A DNA stretch of 64,000 nt from Heloderma charlesbogerti (GCA_026122225.1 JANEZZ010001906.1:620001-684000); one strand, 5' to 3'. Shown: positions 1 to 11,809, numbered from the stretch's first letter. Translations and numbers: made by a program. The notes: generated by a model from the letters alone, not told the origin.

Positions 1-89
1 GAGCAAAGGAAGTAAGTGTGGAAAGTCCATTTTTCTGAACTTCTTGACTGTTCCTTGTGCACACCAAGCTTGAAGAACAACAGCATTGG

Positions 90-345
90 CAGTAGCTGTC
101 TCTCAGCTATGGAACTTCATTCCCCATGAGATTTGGAGCCTGTAGACTTCCTGGCAGAGCTGTAAAGCCTCTCTCTCCTTGGGCTGGCTTTCAACACACC
201 GAGATTCAGCAAGTAAGGAGTTGTTTTACTTTTGATAGATGTGTTTTTGGTTTTATTTATTTGCAGGGATAATAATAATAATAATAATAAATTAAGCAGT
301 ATAGACGTATTATAGAGAAATAAATACACGATGTTCCTCCTCTGT
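90..345 (+). repeat. L2 LINE 3' remnant
   Basis: The plus strand reads like the very end of an L2 ORF (AVAVSQLWNFIPHEIWSL-like), followed by untranslated tail and an A/T-rich end with AAATAAATA near 320-330. It is short and degenerate. A TAA microsatellite sits inside it. Confidence 0.5.
269..290. repeat. (TAA)n microsatellite
   Basis: About seven uninterrupted ATA/TAA triplets lie inside the L2 tail, and are likely polymorphic in length. Confidence 0.9.
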
Positions 346-478
346 ATTTTATGTCACAACAACCCTGTGAGGTAGGTTAGGTTGAGAGTCAGTGTAACCC
401 GCCCTGAACCCTTGGGAAGGCAGAGGACAAAAACTGAATGAAACAACATACATAAGAGTACACTTTCCAGAAGCTTAC

Positions 479-545
479 CAATAAGGGGATATGGGGCATC
501 TTCTTTCCCAGAATTCACCCACAGTTGATACTCCTTTTCAGTGCC
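479..545 (-). CDS. ARHGAP20: ARHGAP20-like exon: Ras-association domain, second part
   Basis: On the minus strand an AG acceptor at 547-546 is followed by 22 codons plus one base, then the donor GTAAGC (478-473). The translation begins GTEKEYQLWVNSGKEDAPYP and continues with LI. This closely matches the RA-domain segment of ARHGAP20 that ends just before a PLIGHE-type motif. The exon is entered in phase 0 and left in phase 1. The next exon is not in the first 478 bases, so the gene continues beyond the left edge. It is the last host coding exon in the window. Confidence 0.85.
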
Positions 546-2068
546 CTTTAAAAAATACAATCCCACAGCCATTAGAATGGATGGAAATGGATTTACTTAA
601 AATTGTAAGTACATTAAAATCGGTGCCTTGAACATCGGTGCCAAGACCTCAGTAGGATCAGCTATTTTTAACAGAGCTCAAATGGCGGAATACCTAATGG
701 TTTACATTATTAGGTGTCCTGACATAGCCTTCTGCAGGGCATCCTATACATTTGGAGTGGATAACATTATTACATGAGATCTTGATCTGACATGAGACAG
801 TGTGAAATCAGAGTTATAGACAGGGCTGAACATCAAGTGTTGCTTTCACACACAGAAACCTACAGATCCCAATGACTGGAAACTGAATGGGGAGCAAGAA
901 GGGAAAAAAAGAAGCGATCCGTGACATTCCTTTCATTTTGCATTTTATTTCTATTCCATTCCATACTTTAATGCCCTTTTGCAGAGACTTTACATCTAGA
1001 CGGAACATAAGTCAGAAAGCGCTTTTTTCCAATATTTTTTTCACACAGCCAAAAATCTAATGAAAGAGGGACTGCCCTCAAACACATGCTGGATTCACTA
1101 AACCACCTGGTGTGATGACAGACAGTAGTCAGATGAGGCATGAAAACATACAGTTGCTCCAAAACAAATCTGGAATGGTAATCAGCACTGCCCAACATCC
1201 AGCAGCCTGCAGGGTGAAATCTGGCTCCCTAGTTGCCAGCCCCATTTCCCTGCCCCATTTCTTGAATCAGCTTTGGCAATGAGGAAAGATAGAGATTTCA
1301 GCATCCTGCTTTGATACATCTCTTTCCAGCCTCACTTCCCATGTTCCTTCAAGGACAAAACACAGCTGGGGACAAGGCAAAGGCCAGGACACATCCTTTA
1401 GATTCTGCTCCACATTTCAAGGAATGCGGGGGGAGGGCAGTAATCGCTATGCTCACTACCCAGTCACTCTGGGGTAGCCCTCCAGGCCCCCCACCCCCCC
1501 CCCGCATTTGAAGCAGTCCACTGGTTAAGTAACTGACTGTTGGGGACCTGTCCTCCTTGATCACACAATTGCCATTCTGCTGTAGCCTTGACCCACAGAT
1601 GAGGAACACAGAATGGTTTAGGAATGTCTGCCCACTCAAGCTGGGACAATGTCCGACCATTTTCAATCACGTGAGAAAATTATGCCCGATTTCTTCTAAA
1701 TTAGTTTTGAACAACATCATTTTCTGGAGTAAATGCAGACAATTGAGCCAAAATCTCCAACCCAGATTCTTTCAGCGCGGGGCGGGGGGGGGGGAGATTC
1801 TAAGAATTTCAGGGGGAAGGGTATCTAAAAGAAGCCTTGCCACTCTTTCAAGCAGTGGCACGGTTGCATTCCACCACAGGTGTGCACAGAGTGGCTGGCA
1901 GCATTCTGCCACAGGTGTGCTTGAAGGCGTGGACTGGGCTGGCAGTCAGCCAGGCAATCTGCGCCTCCAAAGCTCTCCCTCCTCAGGCAGGACTCTGCCC
2001 AGCGCTGAGCAGCCTCCTCTTCCAAAGCACAGACTGGGCCGGCTGTCAACCCGCCTGCTCTGAGCTTT
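546..2068. other. Intron sequence without recognised element
   Basis: This is intron between the exons at 479 and 3175. About 560-1300 is A/T-rich with nothing recognised. 1410-1510 and 1740-2060 are G/C-rich, with runs of C (near 1490-1503) and G (near 1780-1792). A small direct repeat, CCACAGGTGTGC, occurs near 1873 and 1909. Open frames here are not supported as genes. Confidence 0.5.
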
Positions 2069-2240
2069 CATGGAATCACAGAATAGAATCCTAGAATCAT
2101 AGGATTGGAAGGGGCCTGTAAGACTGCCGAGTCCAACCCCCTGCTCAATGCAGGAGTCCAAGTCAGAGCATCCCTGACAGGTGGCTGTCCAGCCTCATCT
2201 TGAATGCCTCCAAGCATCCCTCTGCAGTAGGGCAGCCTCT
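2069..2240 (-). mobile_element. CR1 LINE 3' end fragment
   Basis: The plus strand contains AATCACAGAATAGAATCC then TAGAATCATAGGATTGG, the reverse complement of the CR1 terminal ATTCTATG-type repeats. The conserved 3' UTR follows (CCAACCCCCTGCTCAATGCA and a CATCCCTGACAGGTGGCTGT block). It is 5'-truncated and non-coding. Confidence 0.85.
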
Positions 2241-2384
2241 GGCCTGTGCAGACCATTGCAGGTAGGGATCAGGCCAGCCACCAGCCGGCCAAGCATCCTT
2301 GGCAGCAGAGAGAAAAGCACAGGTATGAGATCTGGATCAGCTGAGGCTGGAAGTGTGGGTAACTAAAAGGAAGCAAGTGGTCTA

Positions 2385-2935
2385 TTCCGCCTCTGCTCAA
2401 AGATCCTTTGTTTAGCTTGGAAAAACAGAGGATAAGGGGAGACTTGATAGAGGTATACAAAATTATGCATGGCTTGGGGAAAGTGGAGACATTTTTTTCC
2501 CTCTCTCTCAATACTACAACCCAATGGGGTCATCCCATGAAACTGATTGGGGGGAGATTCATGACAGATCAAAGGAAGTTCTTCTCCACACAGCACATAG
2601 TTAAACTATGGAATTCGCTACCACAAGATGTAGTCATGGCCACCAATTTGAATGGCTTTAAAAGGGGGTTAGATGAATTCCTGGAGGAGAAGGCTATCAG
2701 TGGCTACTAATCCCGATGGTTATGTGTCACCTCCAGTATCAGAGGCAATATGCCTGTGTACACCAGTTGGTGGGGAACATGGGCGGGAGGGTGCTGTGGC
2801 ACTCATGTCCTGCTTGTGGGCTTCCCATGGGCAGCTGGTTGGCCACTGTGCGAACAGAATGCTGGACTAGATGGACCTTTGGTCTGTTCCAGCAGGACTG
2901 GCTCCAGTATGGCTCTTCTTATGTTCTAAAGCAAA
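2385..2935 (+). mobile_element. CR1-group LINE, 3' part with ORF2 C-terminus
   Basis: An open frame at 2408-2710 encodes the conserved CR1 carboxy-terminal region: RIRGDLIEVYKIMHGLGKV, then FMTDQRKFFSTQHIVKLWNS and a final GFKRGLDEFLEEKAISGY. The 3' UTR follows with a CTGGACTAGATGGACCTTTG block and ends CTTCTTATGTTCT at about 2930. It is severely 5'-truncated. Its 3' end differs from the ATTCTATG-type CR1 copies at 2069 and 12618, so this is another CR1 subfamily. Confidence 0.85.
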
Positions 2936-3174
2936 GAAGCGGACCGCCCCTTTTGCTTAAAAGGGGGGGGGGAATCAAGCTTGGATACATTTCCTTCTCT
3001 GAACCCAGTTGATTTTTTCTGTCCCCCACAATGAATGCAGTGAATTTTCATGGTGGCCCAACTTGCAGAGTACTACAGCTTTCTACTAGGCATCAGATAA
3101 CTTATGACACTGGCAGACATATTACTAGTTACTAAAGAGTACATTAAAAACAAAAAAGTGTCATCAAAGCTCAC

Positions 3175-3252
3175 ATTAATTCCAAGCTGCTGCAGGGCCA
3201 TGAGGATCACATCATTTGCTGTGTCCCTGTTGGTTATGGTTAAAGTTTTTGA
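3175..3252 (-). CDS. ARHGAP20: ARHGAP20-like exon: Ras-association domain, first part
   Basis: A 78-bp exon encodes exactly 26 residues (SKTLTITNRDTANDVILMAL, then QQLGIN). It is preceded by a pyrimidine stretch and CAG (acceptor at 3255-3253) and followed by the donor GTGAGC (3174-3169). It is phase 0 at both ends, so skipping it would keep the frame. The Asp-Thr-Ala-Asn segment followed by a hydrophobic helix corresponds to the RA-domain core of ARHGAP20, which binds Rap1-GTP in the family. A MITE begins about 75 bp away on the upstream side. Confidence 0.87.
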
Positions 3253-3330
3253 CTGTTGCGGGGGAAAAGAGACAATACAGGACATTAGTACGAGAATTAC
3301 AGCACTTTAAAAACACTCATAAAATTTTGA

Positions 3331-3667
3331 GCTTTTCTACATGAGGCTGTTAATCAGCTTCATCTATTTTTGGTTTTGCCACAGAACTGAGATAAGAGCG
3401 CTACACAAGAAGTGTTTCCTTTCCTGCTCTTCCTCTACATAACCTCTAGGTGGCACTCTGGTATAGTGGAATAGAGCAACTACACAAGAGGAAATCGCAC
3501 TTTCTTTCACTTTCACAATTAAATGCTGCATTTTCCCTGCTCTAAAAAAACTCACCAAAAATGCTGCTAGACACAGAAGCGAAACTGGAGGGTCACAACA
3601 TTGTCTAAAGAACTCATAAACAACCAGGAGTGATGGGCGCATGAGAAATGCCTCATGTAGAAAACCA
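3331..3667. mobile_element. MITE family A (non-autonomous DNA transposon)
   Basis: It is bounded by the inverted repeat TTTTCTACATGAGGC / GCCTCATGTAGAAAA (15 of 15). The interior has no coding capacity. The same interior blocks (a GGTGGCACTCTGG-like segment and a GGGTCACAACATTGT-like segment) recur at 11407-11775. Flanks ATTTTGA and ATTTGA may be an imperfect duplication. A hAT-like origin is my inference. Confidence 0.7.
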
Positions 3668-3860
3668 TTTGACTTCTACAGGCCAGTAGCAGCTGAAAAT
3701 GTCAGCTAGAACTCTGATGTAAAGTCTACATCTACATTCTAGTTGATAAGGCAACATGTACTACAGTTCTGTGGAAAACAGATCCACTTGTGCTATATTT
3801 GCACACTTTCTTTCTCATCCTCAAGATGTTTTACATAACAACAGATTCATATGACACAGT

Positions 3861-6077
3861 GGCTACATTTGCACGCCACGCTAAACCATTGTTTAATGTG
3901 ACGTGCACATGGTCCTTGGTCTTGTGCTCTCCCAACTCCCCCCTGCTCCTGCCATACATCCACTTCAGAAGCTTTTGCTTTCACTTTCCCTAAACCATGG
4001 CTTGTTGTGTCATCTGGTGACACAAAGTGTGGTTAATGCTAACTATGATTAATTTCTAACAAGCCATCTTCAACCCATGGTTTCAGAAACTAGCTTGTAG
4101 AAATTAACCATAGTTAGTGTTAAGCATTTTTAAACAAGCAATGTGAGGAAGCGGAAGAAGATAACAGAATAGGAAGGACAAGAGACCTCTTCCAGAAAAT
4201 TAGAAACATTGGAGGTAACCTCCAGGCAAAAATGGGTATGATCAAAAACAAAGATGGCAAGGACCTTATAGAATCAGAAGAGATCAAGCAAAGGTGGCAA
4301 GAATATATGGAAGATCTGTATAGGAAGGATAATAATATCGGGGATAGATTTGACGGTGTGGTCAGTGAGCTAGAGCCAGACATCCTGAAGAGTGAGGTTG
4401 TATGGGCCTTAAGAAGCATTGCTAATAACAAGGCAGCAGGAGATGACGGTATCCCAGCTGAACTGTTTAAAATCTTGCAAGATGATGCTGTCAAGGTGAT
4501 GCATGCCATATGCCAGCAAATTTGGAAAACACAAGAATGGCCAACAGACTGGAAAAAATCAACTTATATCCCCATACCAAAAAAGGGAAGCACCACAGAA
4601 TGTTCAAACTATCGAACAGTGGCAATTATTTCACACGCAAGTAAGGTAATGCTCAAGATCTTGCAAGGTAGACTCCAGCAATTCATGGAATGAGACTTGC
4701 CAGATGTACAAGCTGGGTTTAGAAAAGGCAGAGGAACTAGAGACCAAAATGCCAATATCTGCTGGATAATGGAGAAAGACAGGGAGTTTCAGAAAAACAT
4801 CTATTTCTGTTTTATTGACTATTCTAAAGCCTTTGACTGTGTGGATCATCACAAATTGTGGCAAGTTCTTGGTGGGATGGGGATACCAAGTCATCTTGTT
4901 TGCCTCCTCAGGAATCTGTATAACGACCCAGTAGCAACGGTAAGAACAGACCACGGAACAACGGACTGGTTTAAGATTGGGAAAGGAGTATGGCAGGGTT
5001 GTATACTCTCACCCTACCTATTCAACCTGTACGCAGAACACATCATGCGACGTGCTGGGCTTGATGAAGCCAAGGCTGGAGTTAAAATCGCTGGAAGAAA
5101 CATTAACCATCTCAGATATGCAGATGATACCTCTCTGATGGCTGAAAGCGAGGAGGAGCTGAGGAACCTCATGACGAAGGTGAAAGAAGAAAGTGCAAAA
5201 GCTGGGTTGCAGTTCAACCTCAAAAAAACCAAGATTATGGCAACCAGCTTGATTGAGAACTGGCAAATAGAGGGAGAAAACGTGGAGGCAGTGACAGACT
5301 TTGTCTTTCTAGGTGCAAAGATTACTGCAGACGCTGACTGCAGCGAGGAAATCAGAAGACGTTTACTTCTTGGGAGGACAGCAATGACAAATCTTGAGAA
5401 AATAGTGAAGAGCAGAGACATCACACTGACAACAAAGGTCTGCATAGTTAAAGCAATGGTATTCCCCGTAGTAACCTATGGCTGCGAGAACTGGACCATA
5501 AGGAAGGCTGAGAGAAGGAAGATAGATGCTTTTGAACTGTGCTGTGGTGCTGGAGGAAAATTCTGAGAGTGCCTTGGACTGCAAGAAGATCAAACCAGTC
5601 CATACTCCAGGAAATAAAGCCAGACTGCTCACTTGAGGGAAGGATATTAAAGGCAGAACTGAAGTACTCTGGCCACATAATGAGAAGACAGGACACCCTG
5701 GAGAAGATGCTGATGCTAGGGAAAGTGGAAGGCCAAAGGAAGAGGGGCCGACCAAGGGCAAGATAGATGGATGATATTCTGGAGGTGACGGACTCAACCT
5801 TGGGGGAGCTGGGGGTGACGATGGCCGACAGGAAGCTCTGGCGTGGGCTGGTCCATGAAGTCACAAAGACTTGGAAGCGACTGACCGAATAAACAACAAC
5901 TGTGTTAAGCACAGTTATTTTCAGTGTGGATGACACGGGAAGCTGCAGTGTCATCCAAGCAGAACCTTCTGAAGGTCCTCTTAGCCACATGGGTGGAGAA
6001 GAGAGCAGGGAGTGCAGAAGCCCAAGGATTGTGCACATTTCACTAAACCGTGTTTAGTGTGAGGTGTGACTGCAGCC
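3861..6077. mobile_element. Non-autonomous DNA transposon interrupted by BovB
   Basis: Divergent inverted ends are visible: GGCTACATTTGCACGCCACG followed by CTAAACC on the left, and on the right the reverse complement GGCTGCAGTCACACCTCACA followed by CTAAAC. Without the BovB insertion and one copy of its target duplication the element is about 430 bp. The interior has TAACCATAGTTAG-type inverted motifs and no transposase. A related end recurs near 8438-8480. Confidence 0.6.
4127..5901 (+). mobile_element. BovB (RTE) LINE, 5'-truncated, with target duplication
   Basis: A 1775-bp BovB copy. Reverse transcriptase is readable in two frames: 4232-4693 (RT fingers with GDDGIPAELFKILQDDAVKV and ECSNYRTVAIISHASKVMLK) and 4697-5566 (palm with FIDYSKAFDCVDH, the catalytic LRYADDTSLM and the thumb-like GRTAMTNLEKIVKSRDITLT). 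The frame at 5539-5766 encodes the C-terminal RRQDTLEKMLMLGKVEGQRK region. An in-frame TGA at about 4691, a frame change at about 5545 and a TAG at 5764 make it dead. The 10-bp duplication GTGTTAAGCA flanks it at 4117-4126 and 5902-5911. The tail ends in AATAAACAACAAC. Confidence 0.93.
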
Positions 6078-6079
6078 AA

Positions 6080-8220
6080 TGGGGTGTCTGGCAGACCTCT
6101 TTGGGGGCCAAGTTTCATAAATGGAAATTAGACCCTACCTTAATTACCCCCCAAACGGATCTCTCATCAGTGCAAAAACACAACCAGGGACTCTTAAGAG
6201 GGCCATATCATTCAAAGAGCTACTATGGGAGAAGAGGCTCCCATGTTTGTAAATAAATTTAAATCTCCAATTACTTTTCAACACTACACAGGTGCTTATA
6301 ATCCTAAAAATCAGAAACAATTTCTCCAGTACTGTCAATGATATCTTACTAGCACTCTGAGAAAACACATCAGGAGTGGCATATATCAAAGTCAAACGTA
6401 GACTTCCACATTTTAGTCTGAAGGTCATTCTGTCCAATTCTCCTACATATATTAAATTTCAAAACAAATTTTTAAAGTTGGCCACAGAACTTCCTGGTCA
6501 CAAAACCCCATGCCAGTTTGCCCTTTGCAAAATATCCAAAACATCCTTCAGCTTGAGCCACTGAAAATTATAAACTGCCAAGGAAACTGAAGCGAAGGAG
6601 TTCAAATGCAATCTATTTTTGCCCAAGGATATAGCTGGATGATCATAATACAAGCAAACAAACAAAATTAACATTTCCCCAAAGCAAAGACATCTGGCAC
6701 CCAGGAGTAGGTCCGCACATTTGCATAAGGCTTGCCTTTGGCTAGCTTATAATAAAATAATTTGTGTTGCATATGCCTCCTCCCTCGCTAACCCTAACTC
6801 TTGCATAAAATGAAACAATTCCCTGAGAACTCCAGCTGCTCTAGCAGAAACGGAAGAGGAACACCACAGAAAGCATTTAGATTTTTAGGAAGCTTACATC
6901 TGCCATCCTGCTGCCTTACTGGTGATATTTCTGGCAACACTGCACTGGACTTCAAGGATGACCAATTCTGGGGAGCCCCCCAGTGACCCAGCTGAAAGGT
7001 TCTGAACTACTGTGCAGTTTATGCGCATACGTGACCAACAGATGCCATCTCAACTGAGCTTTGGTTCAGTCTGTCTCAAGCCAGTATTATTAGCCTTTGT
7101 TTGGAGAATAGGTCTACCGATGGCTATTAGTCACGGTATCTAAATGGAACTTCCATAGCTCTGAAACCCAGATATGGGGGCCAAACAAGGAGAGATGGTT
7201 GTTGCCTTCATACATTGCCTGGGGATTTTCAAGATACATCAGGCTGGCCGCTGCTGGCAAACAGATGCGAGAACTAGATGTATTTCTTTAAAATAGCATC
7301 ATATAGTGCTATTCAAAATTAATTTACAAAGTAGTTACATGGATCCGTATGCTGATACTGCAGGGTTGCTCATTTATAGAACATATATATTTGCGGATTT
7401 AGTCTATTGTAGTCCTGCAATTATAGGGGACTGGCTCTTATTTGAAAATTTAGGCACTAGAACAAGCTGGTTTTGCGGCAACTGTCCCAAGATGCAGAAT
7501 CAAACTGTGTGATTTGCAGGCAGGTGTATAGCAATAAATCCACAGGGCCACAGGCAACCGCACAGACAAATCAAGTCTGCACCATCCAGCACTACAAATA
7601 TTTTGTATGCTCCAAGACCCTCCCTGCTCTGCAATAAAGCTCCACTTCTTATATGCCTAGTTAGCAGAAAGATGATTGCCACAGACTTCCTTTTAATACC
7701 CCTTAATGATCAGAAATAATACCTTTGGACCTCAGTTCCTTGCAGTCAAATCCTAAATGGGCCTGAGGGATACAAAAATAAGAAAGGGATTCATGGGCCA
7801 ATTGGACACCCTTGGCTAGATGAAGTCACATGAGACCCCAATTAGTAGAACTGGGTCAAGGGGGAAAAGTTGGGGAAGCAGGAAACACAAGAGACCAGGC
7901 TTTTTAGCAGAAATAATGTAGAATGGGACTTTCAGAGTAAGGGACAAGGTAGCATGGGAGAATCTCATGGGGCTTCCGGGATGCGTACCTGGTTTCCTAC
8001 ATACCCCGCTAGGGGAAAAATAGCAGGCAGGAGGTTGAACACATCTCTGTAGCAAACAGTCCCCCCAGGGGCAATAGGAAGCCTTAGTTTCCCCAGGGCC
8101 ATGGATGTCAGTTACCATACACCCCAATGGAGCTTCCCCCTCCTCTTCTCTGGTGCAGTTGTGAGAAGGAGATCAGAAGCATCTGCTTTGAAAACTAACG
8201 AGAACTTCCCATTACATCTG
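6080..8220. other. Intron sequence without recognised element
   Basis: Mostly A/T-rich sequence in the intron between exons 3175 and 8667. No coding exon, tRNA or clear repeat was recognised. Open frames here are short and have no family resemblance. Confidence 0.45.
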
Positions 8221-8223
8221 AAC

Positions 8224-8490
8224 TCAGGGGAGCGCTGGTTACTTGAAACTATGGTTAGTTTAAAACATGGTTTGATTCTGGCTTATCCGAACGAACCATA
8301 GTTTAAACCATAATTCCCCCAAGTCCAGAAGTAATGAAGTATTTGCTTAGTTTTAAAAGCGGAAGCAACACCTTATGATCACCACAACGTGACCATACCA
8401 GACAAGGAGAGAGGAGGGAAACGGCGTGCATGTCTGAGGCTCTTTCACGCAACACTAAACCACAGCTTAATGTTCCATCCAGAAAGGCCC
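8224..8490. repeat. DNA-transposon-like remnant with hairpin
   Basis: AACTATGGTTAGTTTAAA (near 8248) and GAACCATAGTTTAAACCA (near 8293) form an interrupted inverted repeat. From 8438, GGCTCTTTCACGCAACACTAAACC resembles the left end of the element at 3861 in both sequence and direction. Boundaries and target duplication are unclear. Confidence 0.4.
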
Positions 8491-8666
8491 AAAGACAGAA
8501 GAGGAACTGTGCTGTAGAGGTTAATGATTTTCTAAACAAATTCCTAAATTTTGTACTCAGAATAAATGAATAAATCATGCAACATTTGAATTTTCACAGC
8601 TGCTTGCTAAGGAAGTGGCATAATCGTTGCACTTGCATACTCAAACTGTGGCATAGGAATACTTAC

Positions 8667-8751
8667 ATATGCACAATTTCCAATATCCTTCGCAATAATC
8701 TTCAACGGAATGCTCTTGGGATAATCCTTTGCTTTCTCGTCTTTGATTCGA
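8667..8751 (-). CDS. ARHGAP20: ARHGAP20-like exon: PH-to-RA junction
   Basis: On the minus strand TTTGACAG (acceptor ending at 8752) precedes an 85-bp exon: one base finishing a codon, then 28 codons. The donor is GTAAGT (8666-8661). The translated part includes DYPKSIPLKIIAKDIGNCAY, nearly the canonical ARHGAP20 segment that links the end of the PH domain to the first strands of the RA domain. It joins in frame to the 42-bp exon at 10774 (phase 2) and to the exon at 3252 (phase 0). Confidence 0.9.
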
Positions 8752-8999
8752 CTGTCAAAGCAAGGAGAAAAGGAATTGTTTTTTAAAACATGTGTTTAAA
8801 AAACAGAACAACAGGGACAATGTATTTAGCTGATTCACCTGTATGCTACAGAAATTAACAGAAGAGTTCTTCTAAAGCAAAGGTATCTAAAGTGGCTTGT
8901 ATTTAAAGCCAACTTTTAAAACTGGAATCCAATGGATTTCTGAACGCTCTTGGGGATTTTCCAGTGGAGAGAGCTGGTGATCCAGCCAAGGCCCTAGGC

Positions 9000-10486
9000 T
9001 CACTGTCGAACAGTGAGATGCAGAGGGACATCGACTTGATTGTACCTGGCTAATAAGAACTAGCTGAGGAGATATGACCGGGTGGGTCCAGGGAGTGGTA
9101 ACTGCATCTTTGCATGAAGGGGTGGTTCCTGCTGTCCTTAAGGGGGCAGTAGAGCGACCACTGCTGAAGGAACCCACACCATTGGTAGTGCAACCCTGTT
9201 AAATCTGCTCGATATCTCATCGGCTTTCGATGCCTTCAACTATGGTATCCTCCTGGATTGATTGCATGGTTGTTACAGTGTGTTACAGTGGTTCTGGTCT
9301 TACCTGCGGGGTTGATTTCAGAGACTAACACTGGGTGACCATTACTTGGCCCCTTGGCAACTGAGCTATGGGGTTCCACAGAGTACCATCTTGTCCCCAG
9401 TGTTGTTCAACATCTATTATGAAGCCACTGGAAGCGGTTATTAGGAGATTTGGAGCCAAGCACCATCAGTGTGCTGATGACACACAGCTCTGTCTCCCTG
9501 TAAGATCTGAATCGGAAGCTGTGCAAGTCCTTGATTGCTGCCTAGACTCAGTGATGGGCTGAATGAGGGCCAATAAACTGAAGCTGAATCCTGGCCAGAC
9601 GGAAGCCCCGTGGGTGAGTTGTTCCTGAGTCCGGGAGATAGGCTCATTGGCTGTTCTGGATGGGGTTGCACTCCCTTTGTAAGATCAGGTTCGCAGTCTG
9701 GGGGTACTCCTACATCCATCACTGTTGCTGGAGGCCCAAGTGGCCATGGTAGCTCACAGGGCCTTTTACTAGCTTTGAGTAGTACACCAACTATGGCCTC
9801 CCATGGACAGGGATAGCTTGGCCACAGTGGCACAGGCACTAATAACCTCAAGACTAGATTGCTGCAATGTACTTTATGTGGGTCTGCCCTTTAGGCTGGC
9901 CCGGAAGCTTGAGCTAGTGCAGAAAGCAGCAGCATGGCTGTTGTTGGGAGCTGCCCCTTTTCAGCATGCAACTCCTTTGCTGAGGAAACTGCACTGGCTG
10001 CCTATTCGCTATCGAGCCAGGTTTAAGGTTTTAGTCCTCATGTACAAAGCCCTAAACAACCTGGGACCAGGATACTTGAGAGAGCGCCTCCTTCTTTACC
10101 AACCTGCCTGGTCACTGAGATGGGACACTCCTGGTGGTTCCGCATGGACCTATGGCTTGACGGAGTCCACCCGAAGCAGAGCCTTCAGTGTGGTGGCTCC
10201 CTTTCTATAGAACTCCCTGCCTCTGGAGGTCAGGAAGGCACTAACATTGTGTTGTGTTCAGTGCCTGCTGAAGACAGCTTTATTTCAAAAAGCCTTCCTT
10301 GATTGACCAGCCGTGTTTTTTATTAGCATTCTATTTTTTAAAACATTTACTATGCTGTTCTATTCTTCATATGTTTTAATATGGTGTTTTATTCTTTTTA
10401 TTGTTCACCACTCTGGAATCCGTTTAGATGTGTATATAATCCGTTTAACCGTATATAAATGGTTAAAATAAATACATAAATAAAAA
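9000..10486 (+). mobile_element. L2 LINE, degenerate, 3' part of ORF2 and tail
   Basis: Several frames read as L2 reverse transcriptase: a PLLKEPT-like segment near 9150, NLLDISSAFDAFN-like near 9200-9240, a GVPQSTILSPVLFN-like palm near 9370-9415, then ADDTQLCL near 9478-9500 (family YADD, here CADD). The frame 9803-10210 has ALITSRLDCCNVLYVGLPFR, then RKLHWLPIRYRARFKVLVLM and YKALNNLGPGYLRERL, the L2 C-terminus. The 3' end carries ATATAAATGGTTAAAATAAA. Frameshifts make it non-functional. Confidence 0.9.
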
Positions 10487-10773
10487 TGAGAAGTATTCTT
10501 TCCACGTAGCATGATTATTCCCTCAGCATAGCTGAATTTTGAGTCTGCAAAATCTTATTGGATAAAGGTTTGATTTTATTCAGCTATCCAAGCCAGAAGT
10601 CAGTCTCTCCAATTTGGTTTTCCAGAACTTGACTGACTCAATTTTTGGAGAAACCAAATCAAGCACACTTTGACTAGACAAACTGCCGCAAGAAACTGTC
10701 CTAGGTTCAATATTAATCAGATAGAAAAGGCTTTGTATTGCCTGTTATGGCTAATACTGTGAAACAGAAGTAC

Positions 10774-10815
10774 CTTTGAAGGGAAGTGAGCCACTTCTCT
10801 TTCTGCTCGACGGAA
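10774..10815 (-). CDS. ARHGAP20: ARHGAP20-like micro-exon: end of PH domain
   Basis: This 42-bp exon is too short to stand out by open-frame length. It was found because the two flanking exons leave a phase-2/phase-2 gap that the family fills with a Glu-Gln-Lys-x-Lys-Trp helix. On the minus strand TTTTCAG (ending at 10816) is followed by one base, 13 codons (SVEQKEKWLTSLQ, counting the split first serine separately) and two bases, then the donor GTACTT (10773-10768). The tryptophan is the invariant residue of the C-terminal PH helix. The donor is weaker than those of the other exons. Confidence 0.87.
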
Positions 10816-11400
10816 CTGAAAATATAAAAGAAAAAGTTTGAAAGGACAGTGTCAGTACAATAGGAATATCTATATCGTAATTTGCAAGTATAAGCCTTTG
10901 GTCAATTTTTTTAGAGTACTTGGTTGGAGAGAGGCAAAAGAGGTATTTAATTAGAACACAGAGATCTGCAGAAACTTGGGGGTAAACTGGAAAAGTCAGA
11001 TAAGCGCAACAAAAGAAAAAAAAATAGAGCTAAATGCAGGATGCCTTTCCTGAAACCTCTGTTGCTATTTGTTGTAAGAAATCTGGTTACACTTGCTTGA
11101 AATGAGACCCCCCTAGCCATTGGTTCAGCTAACTCACAGCCTACTATGACAATTTTGCCACACAATTTGAGGATAAAGTTGCTCACATCCACTGTGACAT
11201 AGTGGTCATGGTTATAGCAGATCCTAGGGATGTGCTTTTAGCATCTGCTTGTCCGGTTGTGATGAGTATGTTGCAATTTGTACAGCCTGAGGATGTAGGC
11301 AAGATCCTTGGTAGTATGAGATCAACCACGTGCTCTGGATACCTCCTTCCATATCATCCTGCCCATTCCCTAGTATCAGAACAAGAAGGCTTTCTCTGTG
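10816..11400. other. Intron sequence without recognised element
   Basis: Intron immediately upstream of the 42-bp exon, A/T-rich, with no repeat or exon recognised. Confidence 0.45.
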
Positions 11401-11406
11401 GGCTTT

Positions 11407-11775
11407 TCTACATAAGGCTTTTAACCCACCACTTTACTGAGGCTTGCGCTTCCGGATTCTTTGTAGGATTAAGAATACTGTAGCTCCTTTACATGTGCCT
11501 TTTTTCAGGGTTTTTCTTTCTCTGCCTTTCTATATGTTCCATTGCACAACCACTAGATGGTGCTGTGGCATAGAGGAATTGCGCAAATACATCAGAGTTT
11601 CATGCCGCCATTCACAGAAATGCCAGACTTTCCTTGCTAGAAAGTAACAACATTATAATGGTTGCAAAGCAGAGGAGAGGCCCTGGAGGGTGACAACGTT
11701 GTGTAAAGCACTGCAAACTACTGTGACTGAGGAATCACAAGTGGACAATCAATGCCTCGTGTAGAAAGGCTCATA
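11407..11775. mobile_element. MITE family A, second copy
   Basis: Ends are CTTTTCTACATAAGGC on the left and GCCTCGTGTAGAAAGG on the right, one to three changes from the 3331 copy. The interior matches that copy (GATGGTGCTGTGGCATAG, GGGTGACAACGTTGTGTAAA). Non-coding. Confidence 0.7.
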
Positions 11776-11809
11776 GTCCAGTCAAGGGTGGAAACGTATT
11801 TGAGTGGGA

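Noticed and set aside
1557..2063. 168-codon plus-strand open frame
   Set aside because: Lies in G/C-rich intron and reads through poly-G; no recognisable family, no splice support.
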